Shown here: positions 27,601 to 35,572 of the stretch, in pieces
Numbering within the stretch: the stretch's first letter is position 1
Layout: each line of letters begins with the position of its first letter
Assembly: GCA_964019425.1 (NCBI GenBank)
Contig: OZ025796.1
Location: 744,001 to 808,000, forward strand
Direction: 5' to 3'
DNA length: 64,000 bases
Source: Flectonema sp. DT1601
Lineage: Eukaryota > Euglenozoa > Diplonemea > Diplonemida > Diplonemidae
Notes under the pieces: generated by a model
Seen by the model: only the letters and a program-made list of their open reading frames with translations
Told to the model about the DNA's origin: nothing
The model's database searches: none
Position numbers and translations under genes: made by a program

Positions 27601-29532
27601 GTCGAAGAACCCTCCAGTTGTAGTAGTTGTCGGCTTCTGGTCGAAGAATCCTCCAGTTGTTGTAGAAGGAGTCACCACGTCGGTGTTAGGCTTCTGGTCG
27701 AAGAACCCTCCAGTTGTAGTAGTTGTCGGCTTCTGGTCGAAGAATCCTCCAGTTGTTGTAGAAGGAGTCACCTCGTCGGTGTTAGGCTTCTGGTCGAAGA
27801 ACCCTCCAGATGTGGTAGTTGTTGGTTTTTGATCGAAAAAGCCCCCGCCAGTGCTGCTTGTCGAGTCGCCACCCATGTCAAAAGTGAAACCTCCTGATCC
27901 AGAACCCGAGTCAAACACAAAGGGGCCCTTTACAGACTCTATCTTAGTTTTCTTTTCATCATATACCCAATTTATAGGTCCGCTCTTGCCGCATTCAAAG
28001 CAGGTGCTTCTGACACTCTTCCTCCCCACCAAGTGACTGTTCTTTTCAAAAATCTTGGAGGCGTTACAGTTCGCACACTCCCACTGCCCTGGGCGGTCGA
28101 TGTCAAATGCAAGTGGGTCACTCGGCTTTTCGACTTTCTTGGCGTCTTGCATCTTGACCCCACACATTTCAGGTGTAAGGTACTTCTGAGGTCTTGGCGT
28201 GTTCTTCCAATCTTTTGGTAAACGAGGTGCAAACGGGTTTGCTGTTGCTGATGCAGCAGCAAAACCCAACCCAGTAGATGGAATCGAGGAATGAAGAGTT
28301 GTTTCACTTTTCTTGAGGATGTCTGCAAAACTGATTTTCTCAGCTCCGTCACCAAAGGCACCAACAGATTGCACTTTGAATCCGTTAAAAGAAGTCTCAG
28401 CTTCCTTTGCTGGTGGAATAACACACTTCACTTCTTCCTTTTCTGCGGCTTTCGGAGGTTGTTTTGGCCCTGTTGGCACTTCCGCCTTGGTCGCCTTCAC
28501 AAATGTTTTCTTTTTAAAGCAACACTTCTTCGAATTGCACTGCGACTTTACTTCCTTCTTCTTCTTCAGGTGATCTCCAGACATTGTTTTAACACTCCCA
28601 CAGGAGGTGCATTTCCAGGAATTCGATTCGTTAGCTTCTTCCACTTCTGTTGGAATGGCTGCAGGACCATCTTCATCTGCTGCCTTTGGTTGAGGAGTTT
28701 CAATTGAGGGAGTTTGAATAACAGTTCCAAAGTCTGGAAGTGGTTGAGGCTTACTGAAACTAAATGAAGTAGAAATCTGAGAAAAGGGAGCAATGCAAGT
28801 CTGAGACTTTGAACAGTCAATATTTACAGATCCTTCCTTATTATTATTATTATTATCATTATTATTAACAGCTGTAACTACTAGTGTGCTAGCGTTACTC
28901 GTTTTTGAGGCGAATGAGATTCCCTGTGCAAACGAACGGTTTGCGTCACTCGAAAGCCCAACTGCTATTTTCGGCTGCTCGGGTTTTGGTGCAGCTGGAA
29001 AGACGGGAAGGGTTTCTTTCTTTTCGGAAGTTGGAGAAGCAACACCAAACCCAACGAACCCCTTCGGTTGAACCGAAGACTTTGCGGAGATTCCCCAACC
29101 ACTCGAAAGCGCAGCCTCTTTAGTTTCACTCGCAGGTGCAGTGGTGGCTACAGATTGCTGTCCCCAGGAGGGTTTTGTTTTTTGCTCGGTTGGCTGCACT
29201 GGCTCAGCCACCTTTTCGGGATGCTCTCTTGGTGCCTGATCCCACTCTTTGGTACCTCCATAAAAGGCTTCAAAGTCTTCTTTCGTGTACAACTCACCAT
29301 CTGTGTCATGTCTCCGTTCCACTTTCACGAACTCACCCTCCTCGTTTTCATTTGAATCTGCCGCAACAACATCGGTAACATCTTCTTCACCGTCAATTGT
29401 TGTTTGCTCTCTCTCTGCCTGGTCCCATTTCTCTTGCCACCGGTCTCTATAGTAGTGCTCGAAATCGTCTCTCGTGTATAAGTCACCCTCGTCGTATCTC
29501 CGCTCTAATGATAAACTTTCATTGTTGGTCAT
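24661..29532 (-). CDS. Second FG-repeat nucleoporin-like protein, paralogue of the giant gene
   Basis: The protein is 1623 aa from the ATG at 29532. An earlier in-frame ATG at 29625 lies upstream of a TATCTTCACAG acceptor and is rejected. The N-terminal 130 residues and the central block with C4 zinc modules (SWKCTSCG, GQWECANC, and GSWVCSTC twice) and GFFDQKP repeats are almost identical to the giant gene in protein and DNA. It lacks the first zinc module, coiled coil, SAM-like region, FDFSAKKDS array and poly-Q. Instead residues about 990-1430 are VTATPFGSG/VTANPVGSS repeats, and the last 130 residues are a Thr-rich tail ending NNFSFAEK. It is probably also a pore component. The tandem position and identical blocks point to duplication with continuing gene conversion. 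Confidence 0.85.
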   Translation of the reverse strand: MTNNESLSLERRYDEGDLYTRDDFEHYYRDRWQEKWDQAEREQTTIDGEEDVTDVVAADSNENEEGEFVKVERRHDTDGELYTKEDFEAFYGGTKEWDQAPREHPEKVAEPVQPTEQKTKPSWGQQSVATTAPASETKEAALSSGWGISAKSSVQPKGFVGFGVASPTSEKKETLPVFPAAPKPEQPKIAVGLSSDANRSFAQGISFASKTSNASTLVVTAVNNNDNNNNNKEGSVNIDCSKSQTCIAPFSQISTSFSFSKPQPLPDFGTVIQTPSIETPQPKAADEDGPAAIPTEVEEANESNSWKCTSCGSVKTMSGDHLKKKKEVKSQCNSKKCCFKKKTFVKATKAEVPTGPKQPPKAAEKEEVKCVIPPAKEAETSFNGFKVQSVGAFGDGAEKISFADILKKSETTLHSSIPSTGLGFAAASATANPFAPRLPKDWKNTPRPQKYLTPEMCGVKMQDAKKVEKPSDPLAFDIDRPGQWECANCNASKIFEKNSHLVGRKSVRSTCFECGKSGPINWVYDEKKTKIESVKGPFVFDSGSGSGGFTFDMGGDSTSSTGGGFFDQKPTTTTSGGFFDQKPNTDEVTPSTTTGGFFDQKPTTTTTGGFFDQKPNTDVVTPSTTTGGFFDQKPTTTTTGGFFDQKPTTTTTGGFFDQKPTTTSTAGFFDQKPDTSKTTSTAAPAAKSEEKSAEWKPPSVGGIVCKEGVTGSWVCSTCKNDKEMKNPSRLVGKKSITSECKSCLKSRNFLWTPSESAAVPTSNPFATQRDAQATGGFFDQKPTTTTTGGFFDQKPTTTTTGGFFDQKPTTTSTGGFFDQKPDTSKTTNTAAPAAKSEEKSAEWKPPSVGGIVCKEGVTGSWVCSTCKNDKEMKNPSRLVGKKSITSECKSCLKSRNFLWTPSESAANPFTQATIPHNDNQFFSAFNSQPKTAVDPLKKETQSAYPFTQATIPHNDNQFFSAFNSQPKTAVDPLKKETQSANSFTQAFIPHSDKPFGVSNPFAKKDNDTKDVTATPFGSGSVTANPFGSGVTATPFGSGSVTATPFGSGNPFAKKDDDKKDVTATPFGSGVTATPFGSGSVTATPFGSGSVTANPVGSSVTATPFGSGSVTANPFGSGSVTANPVGGSGVTAAPFGSGNPFAKKDDDKKDVTATPFGSGSVAANPVGSSVTATPFGSGSVTANPVGSSVTATPFGSGSVTANPVGSSVTATPFGSGSVTANPVGSSVTATPFGSGSVMANAVGSGVTATPFGSGSVTANPVGSSVTATPFGSGNPFAKKDDDKKDVTAIPFGSGSVIANPFESGNPFAKKDDDKKDVTATPFGSGSVIANPFESGNPFAKKDDDKKDVAATPFGSGSVTANPVGGSGVTATPFGSGNPFAKKDDDKKDVTAIPFGSGSVIANPFESGNPFAKKDDDKKDVTASPYRSSSVAANTFGGGENFGGFNSQPRTTVDMLKKDTQSANPFAKQDVSNPNTPTTTSVKEIETQPKLTTVVTTSKKLEAIPAITTTVTPTITTTTSPSDDESSLVTTTTEATTTTISTSPTATQITSTTSTPVVSTISTAAETKTTIEVTTMTLALGTMTTTKVTTIVSIPTPLPPAPTLPQVVSYSNAFIKENNFSFAEK
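25230..26560 (-). repeat. Array of VTATPFGSG / VTANPVGSS repeats
   Basis: Short units of roughly 24-51 bases encoding PFGSGSVTAN and PVGSSVTAT variants are interspersed with NPFAKKDDDKKD spacers. Many units are identical, so the array is young. It provides GLFG-poor, PFG-type FG motifs. Confidence 0.85.
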
Positions 29533-29793
29533 GTGAATGATAATCGTTAAGCACTGTGAAGATAGTTTTATATTAAAGTTGATTATTAGATACCTTTGTT
29601 GTCTTAACATCCAACAGGAGAACATGTTGTTGTTTTAGATAAAAGTATGTTTGCTTTTTTTTTCTCCCTTTTATCTTTTTTGTTTATTAATCTTTTGCAC
29701 GCACCCACCAGTAATACCATTTACGATTTCGGAAGGGGTTGATTACATTTGTTTACAAGGATTATTTTATACCCATATCTAAAGTAAATGTGA

Positions 29794-30564
29794 TCAGTAA
29801 GACTTTGCTAATTTCGGATCAATAGTTTGTCGATGTTGTAGCAGTCTCGATGTTTTGTACGCTCCGTGCTGAGAAAACAACCAGCTATGAAATTCTGGCA
29901 TCGTTGACATGGAAGAAGTCAGTTTGGCAACACCAGGTTTGGCTTTTTCTTCCTTCTCGAGTCGGATTCTAAGGATTTCGGAATCTAGACCATCTCCAAC
30001 AGATACATACCGAATATTATAAGGTTTATCTCTGACAGGTGTGAGGCTAAATATCCAATTAAATATCATTTTAGTACGCGGAATGTGCCACCTGTTGTTA
30101 ATGATTACAACATTACGATATCCGGCAGGGTCGCAGTGTAAAACTCTAGACCAGTAGGCGTTGCCGTAGGTGTCGAGTGAAAATGCATCTTCGATAATAG
30201 CGTTAGCTGGGATGTTGAGTTCGTTCATTAAATATCTTGCTGAACACTCGGCTTCTTTTATATCAAAGCCATGTTCATCTAATGGATTTGGTTTATGAGG
30301 AGTCCCACCTGATAAAACCATTATTTTCGGTTTAGACTCAGCAGGCGCATTCACAAATATATCAGCAGCTCCTTGTAATCTCAACTTCATATGTTCTGGT
30401 GGTCCGTCAGGTGTCTGTCCACCTCCTGGTATGATTACGACGTCTATTGTATTAGATGAGTTGGTTGATTCTTTCATCATATTCATAGAAATAATTATCA
30501 TCACGATTACAATAATTACAACAGCGAACCATAACTTCCACACAATCCCCGAAGGGCGACGCAT
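29794..30564 (-). CDS. Membrane-anchored DUF218 (YdcF/ElyC-like) protein
   Basis: The protein is 256 aa. Residues about 9-29 form a single N-terminal hydrophobic anchor (KLWFAVVIIVIVMIIISM). The rest matches DUF218: DVVIIPGGG near 41, SGG near 85, a conserved Glu in AECSARYLMNELNIP, ED-SLDTYGNAYWS near 125, and VIINNRWHIPRTKMIF near 150, equivalent to the family's VTSxxHMxRA segment. Bacterial members (YdcF, SanA, ElyC) act at the envelope and YdcF binds S-adenosylmethionine. The eukaryotic role is not defined. A single anchor suggests type II topology in the secretory pathway. The start lies 13 bases after a TTTTTTTTTTTTTTCCAATCTCTCAG-type acceptor (AG at 30578-30579). Confidence 0.85.
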   Translation of the reverse strand: MRRPSGIVWKLWFAVVIIVIVMIIISMNMMKESTNSSNTIDVVIIPGGGQTPDGPPEHMKLRLQGAADIFVNAPAESKPKIMVLSGGTPHKPNPLDEHGFDIKEAECSARYLMNELNIPANAIIEDAFSLDTYGNAYWSRVLHCDPAGYRNVVIINNRWHIPRTKMIFNWIFSLTPVRDKPYNIRYVSVGDGLDSEILRIRLEKEEKAKPGVAKLTSSMSTMPEFHSWLFSQHGAYKTSRLLQHRQTIDPKLAKSY

Positions 30565-30938
30565 ATTTTATTAGTGTCTGAGAGATTGGAAAAAAAAAAA
30601 AAAGGGTTCGTTTTTTTTTATTTATTATAATATTATTATCGTTTCTGACAAAAAGAGTTGCAGGACGAATGAGAGTTCGAACGAAACCATAGCCTTCGGC
30701 AAAAAAGGAAAAAAAAAAGAACCTATTCTATTCAGATAATCTTTACGATTCCACCTGCAATGTTGTTGATCACAACATAATAGTGGTTTTTAATCTGATA
30801 TTTTCTTCTCAATCAAAATCTTGCTTCTGGAAAGCAGCAAAATTCATCAAATGATGGTGTAAATAATACAGCAGAAGGCAACTGCAACGGCAGGTCAATA
30901 AAGACAGTCGGCACTGTTTTAAACAGGGGAACTATTGC
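30565..30938. other. Intergenic spacer with the acceptor of the DUF218 gene
   Basis: A 14-base T run on the minus strand ending in CTCTCAG lies at 30578-30603. The rest is AT-rich 3' untranslated sequence of the gene ending at 30939. Nothing else was recognised. Confidence 0.5.
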
Positions 30939-33232
30939 TTACGGCAATCCATTTCTCCCATGTCCCGATAAGTCAACAAAGACCCGATCGGTGTTCTTTT
31001 GAACACGAACAGTGCGAAGGGAAGAAAAAACACCATTACTGTTACCAAACACAATGACATCACACTGACTAGAACGTGTGTTATAAGTACTAGACAAATG
31101 GATTAGAATAGATGCGACACGGAGTTTACGAGATAGGGGGATGTGCTTTGGGTTAATTGATGTTTGTATTTGATCACCCAAAGCATCGAATATCATTACG
31201 GCAATGATATTGACTGTTGGACATAATGACTGCACTCGTAGTGCGGTACCTGACCATCCGCGGGTTAGGAACTCACGTTTTCCTGAATTGAAATGTTCAA
31301 CAAGTTGATCTCTTGAACTGCTCTCTGATTTGACAACTTCTTTCAAAACAACTACTACTCGAATCATAAATGAATTAATCATCTCACTTGTCATTTCTAT
31401 AGTTCTAATACCAGTCCTCATTTCATGTTTTCTATTCAACCAATTGCACTGTTTTCGTATGTCTTTAGCTGCTATTTCAATTATATTATTTTGATGGTCA
31501 TCTCTGTTACATATGACAGCCTTGACATTTAATTCACATCCCTGTCTAGTTGAAGGTATCACTTCAGTCACTTGCATTGCCGTTAAGAATGGAAGCAGCC
31601 AATCATTATCACGGTGGGAAAAACAAGAGACTGGTAAACCTGTTTTTTATTGATATAAAGTTGTGTTGGGGACATCAGATTGTAAGGAGGAAAGACACTA
31701 AGAGCTTTTTTCATACCAACATCTGTTTTTATTAAGAAATTGACTGCAATTCCAGACGCTAATGATTTGGTTATTGACCTAGCAACCTGACAAAAGAGGA
31801 ATTCACTTTGTATGACTGATGCTGGAACTGGAGCGCTGATCTTTACAATACGAGCTGACATCAGTTTTTTCGATGTTACCGCAATCAGAGAAGTTATAGA
31901 ACATGCCCACTTAAGACAAAGAAATGGATCGACAGTCACTAACGCTTTAGTAATTTCATTTCTCATTTCAAGAGAATTAAAAAGCTGACACCCCCCCACA
32001 CAATATAAATACAAAAGAAAGATTTCCAGATCTGACAAGTGAGGAAACATTCCTTTACGACGATATAAATTACCCAAATAATCAGAAGCTTCATTTAAAA
32101 TACTGAGAGAGTAGTCTGAACTAGTGTAAGTCATGTTCGCTAGTAACTCGTCGATGATTCCAATTCCGCGATTGCGTTTTCGTTCGAACTCGAAATAAAT
32201 TAATTCTTTAGATCGATCGAATAGAGTCTGTGAAGTGTGGATGTTAGGGCTACACCCATCATTATCATTATCATCATCATCATCATTGAGGTAGTAATTA
32301 CTGGGTGAATACACTGTCTGGTGTTCACCTTTAGCCCTTAGGAAAGAGTGCCTCTGCAATGGGGCGTATTTCTTATTCCTGTTCTTGTTCTCAGTACTCT
32401 TATTCTGTGTTTTCTTCTCAGCCGCAAATTGATTGTAGTGGTTAGTCTGAATGCTTTCGTTGGCTTCTGATCCTTTCATTTTCCCCGAAGCTTTCCGACA
32501 ACCGTGTTTCATCTTTGTTGTTGCGGTCAATTTCTTTATACTTTTACCGTAAAGCTTTTCAACAGCAGCGTCGTGTTTATGTTTTTCCCAACGATAGCGA
32601 CGTCCACTTACAGCTGCAGTTCCTTTAAAGGGTCCCTTAGGGGAAATGGGATGCGGACTCTCTGACGGTGAGTGAAATTCAGTAGCAGGACGCCACGATA
32701 TAATCTTCTTATCTGCGATCGAATCTTGTGACTTGTGTTCAGATATTATTTGATGTTCTTTATTTATTCCACTCGTTGATTTGTTTAATAATTGTATTCG
32801 AGGATGTTGTAGTGAGATGTCGATGGATTTCTTTAGTTGCAGAGAGTACTGAAGTGGAATAATATTTATCGAAGATGGGATGGCAGAATTATATTTCAAC
32901 AGCAGATCAAAAATAGTTTTCGTATCAACTGCTGAGTCAACAACAAGACGGTCTTCATTGTCGTCAACACACTCAACTAGTTCCTCTAACTGATCGAGTG
33001 TGTGATTTGTGTTCTGCTGCTCGTCGCAGAGTGCAAGTCTTCCGGCATCCTTAGCTAGTCGTTCTTGTAAGAGGTGACCTCTTAGGGTTTTAATGGTGTT
33101 CCATATTTTATTATTTGCATATCTCTCTGGACACTGAACACTTGTCCCTCCAGTAGTTGTAACATCAACATGTCTTCCCTTCCCTTGAGAGCAATAGTAA
33201 GGACTACTTGTTGGGGATCTCGGGACCAACAT
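30939..33232 (-). CDS. Two-exon gene of unknown function (738 aa)
   Basis: Exon 1 is 33232-31717 and exon 2 is 31639-30939. The 77-base intron starts GTATGA and ends AAAAACAG. Joining them gives KTDV-G-LPVSCFSHRDND and removes a stop that would otherwise split the gene into two frames. The N-terminal half is low-complexity and basic with Ser/Thr/Asn-rich linkers. Residues about 345-505 are helical (IDELLANMTYTSSDY, LYRRKGMFPHLSDLEIFLLYLY). The C-terminal 230 residues have alternating strands and helices (NIIAVMIFDALGDQ, LRVASILIHLSS, CDVIVFGNSNG) that could be a vWA-like or Rossmann-type fold, but a MIDAS motif is not visible. I do not recognise the family. Confidence 0.75.
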
Positions 33233-33410
33233 TTCAATAACAGATATTCATTTTTGTGTTGGAATTCCTCAAAGTCTGTAAAAGAAGAAATCGGGTAAGT
33301 GATTCATAACTTCCTAAAGGTAATACAATTACATTACCGTGAGGCTGACCAAAGGAAAGATCACCATCAGTGTTCGAATTGGTCTCACTGTGGGACTGGG
33401 TACATTATAA

Positions 33411-33932
33411 CTACCAGAAAACTGGATATTTTGTTTGCCTCTTCTCACGAGGACTAGTTGCTGGAACTGGTGGAGTCTTCACTTGATGGCGGTAGTGATC
33501 TTCTTCTTTCGAATAATAATAATTTGGACTCGTACAAGTTTCTGGATGGTGGGGCAAAGGAGCAGCCAGATACGCAGATGCAGTGACGGCATCGCTATAA
33601 GTTTGCTCCGACTTGAGAAGGTTCTCCCGGGCTTCGTATTCCCGCCCTAATAATTTTTGACTGAGCAACGCTTTGCAACGAGCGGTTTCTTCCTGTGAAT
33701 TCTTTATGTTAGAAAGCAACATATCTTCGTCCATGTCGTTGATGTTGTTGTTTCCACCAGCTGCCATCGGTGGGAGTCTTCTTTTACGTTCCATCTCTTC
33801 GACCTTTCTCAAAGTTTTGTAATACTCATCGTGAAGTAATTCATCGTTAGTCGTTTTGTTTATAACTCGTCTACTCGCACCCAGCACGTCATCTTCAAAA
33901 GACGTTCTCTCGTCTGCAACGCTACTTGACAT
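33411..33932 (-). CDS. Small acidic/helical protein of unknown function
   Basis: The protein is 173 aa. It is helical and charged through residue 110 (EYYKTLRKVEEMERKRR, EARENLLKSEQTYSDAV) with a Tyr/Pro-rich end finishing PVFW. The start follows an exceptional acceptor, an almost pure CT repeat ending in TAG (AG at 33945-33946). Between that AG and the start lies an out-of-frame ATG overlapping the main start (ATGAATGTC), which opens a four-codon frame and may dampen initiation. There is no recognisable domain. Confidence 0.6.
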   Translation of the reverse strand: MSSSVADERTSFEDDVLGASRRVINKTTNDELLHDEYYKTLRKVEEMERKRRLPPMAAGGNNNINDMDEDMLLSNIKNSQEETARCKALLSQKLLGREYEARENLLKSEQTYSDAVTASAYLAAPLPHHPETCTSPNYYYSKEEDHYRHQVKTPPVPATSPREKRQTKYPVFW

Positions 33933-33944
33933 TCATATTATAAA

Positions 33945-33966
33945 CTAGAGAGAGAGAGAGAGAGAT
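33945..33966 (-). promoter_or_regulatory. CT-repeat trans-splice acceptor
   Basis: The minus strand reads CTATCTCTCTCTCTCTCTC and then TAG, 12 bases before the start codon at 33932. It is the purest pyrimidine tract in the window. Confidence 0.6.
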
Positions 33967-34195
33967 AGAAGTGATTATAATTTAATACATCGGTAACTTT
34001 TTATTCGCCAATCTGAAACATTTTCTCTATTCGTGGATAAAAAAAAGAAAAGAAAAAAAAAACATTGGCAGATTTACTTCAACTTATGTAATCTGCAAAA
34101 CAACAAGTGACTTTTTGAGATAGTTAAGAAAGTACACTCGCTGTTGAACAATTTCCCTTTAGGTTACCTGATCGAAAGGAGACCAGACAAGGCTG

Positions 34196-34200
<5 letters not shown>

Positions 34201-34248
<48 letters not shown>
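34201..34248. repeat. Homopolymer run of 48 A residues (T on the coding strand)
   Basis: This is the longest homopolymer in the window. It lies in the gap between the ADPRM stop codon and the next gene. On the coding strand it is T48, possibly an overgrown polypyrimidine tract. Its true length may be affected by sequencing slippage. Confidence 0.9.
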
Positions 34249-34249
<1 letters not shown>

Positions 34250-34279
34250 ACTCCAAAAAGATGAACAATTCCAATTAAA

Positions 34280-35353
34280 TTACATTTTCGAGAGAGAGCT
34301 GGCCTTAAAAGGAAGTTCCATAGATGGATACACACCGTCTCCTCGAAGGTATAAACGATCAGAGTAAACCTCGACGAACCCGTGGGCTGTTTTTACGTCA
34401 GGAGTTACATTCAATGGAGATGGTAGAGTCACATAATGAATCCCTGTATCATCTGAGACATATCCTCCTTTATGATCATGACCAGTAAATACCGCAACCA
34501 CATTATTATGTCTTTGAATAATCGGAAGTACTTCATCGTAGTTCCATATTAGGGTTGTTTCACATGCAGATCCTGGATAGATTGGGACATGTGTGAAAAT
34601 AATAACTTTTTCATTCTTCTTATTGGCATCATCAAGTGTGTTTGACAACCAAGTTAGTTGTTCCTTACGAATACCTCCGTTGTAAGGCATGTATCGAAGT
34701 GATTCTTTTTTTATATTTGCCGACCAGTTAATTCCAGCGTTCCTTCCACCACGGAGATTGTTTGGATTTACCTTCTCAAGCATTTGAAATGTTTGTTCTA
34801 CTTCTGATGGAGTTTCAATATCACAAATAACGTGCTCATCATAGCTGTTGAGTACTACCATTCTCATTCCTTCTACAGTAAAGCTGTGATAGAGTTTACC
34901 ATTAGCTCCAGTAACACCGGGTATTACTTCTTTCATTTTTGTTTCACCAAAGTTATATAATTCGTGATTGCCAACTAAGTGATAGACGGGACACAGTTTT
35001 GCGATCCGAGAGAATTCACCCAACACTTTACCAAGAGATAGCATGCTGTCTCCCTTTGTTTCGTTGATTTGATCAATTATATCACCGAGGTCCATTACAA
35101 ATCTTAAATTAGGTGATGATTGTATCCAGTCATCTACAGCATAGCCTAAAGCTATCAGACTTTCTCGATATCTTCTGAATGACCTGCCGCTGAAGTTTGC
35201 AGCAGAATCAATATCAGCGTATTGTACATCAGCAATGACTCCGAATTGAAATAACATTTCCGATGAGTCTGCCTGCAGTCTACTGCTGGCACTTGCAGCC
35301 ATAACCATTCCAGTGGAGCCAACCATCGCTGCTGCGACTTTTCGAAGTGACAT
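34280..35353 (-). CDS. ADPRM: Manganese-dependent ADP-ribose/CDP-alcohol diphosphatase
   Basis: The protein is 357 aa, close to the human protein (342). It is a calcineurin-like metallophosphoesterase with all metal-ligand motifs: GVIADVQYAD near residue 40, DLGDIIDQ near 90, VGNHELYNF near 128, IFTHVPI near 250 and TGHDHKGGY near 287. The ADPRM-specific segment FSGRSFRRYRESL and the context around GNHE match ADPRM rather than acid phosphatases. It hydrolyses ADP-ribose, CDP-choline and related nucleotide diphosphates to the mono-phosphates. The N-terminal 25 residues are Ala/Ser-rich and mildly basic and could be a weak targeting sequence. The gene is intron-less. The following T48 run lies in its 3' region. 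Confidence 0.92.
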   Translation of the reverse strand: MSLRKVAAAMVGSTGMVMAASASSRLQADSSEMLFQFGVIADVQYADIDSAANFSGRSFRRYRESLIALGYAVDDWIQSSPNLRFVMDLGDIIDQINETKGDSMLSLGKVLGEFSRIAKLCPVYHLVGNHELYNFGETKMKEVIPGVTGANGKLYHSFTVEGMRMVVLNSYDEHVICDIETPSEVEQTFQMLEKVNPNNLRGGRNAGINWSANIKKESLRYMPYNGGIRKEQLTWLSNTLDDANKKNEKVIIFTHVPIYPGSACETTLIWNYDEVLPIIQRHNNVVAVFTGHDHKGGYVSDDTGIHYVTLPSPLNVTPDVKTAHGFVEVYSDRLYLRGDGVYPSMELPFKASSLSKM

Positions 35354-35572
35354 AATAGTGGAGTTCTTTTGAAGGAAAAATATGTTAATTTAGTAAATCA
35401 CCTGACCGTGAAAGACTTGTCACGTTACAAACAATTATTTAAATGACAACTTCAAACAACTAATTACAGACAACTGGCATCACCAGTTTAAATAAAATAA
35501 TCTACGGGAAGGAGAAGGGGAAGGTTGCAAGTCTGGATAACGTAATAATAACAACAGAGTCAAATGATTAAA

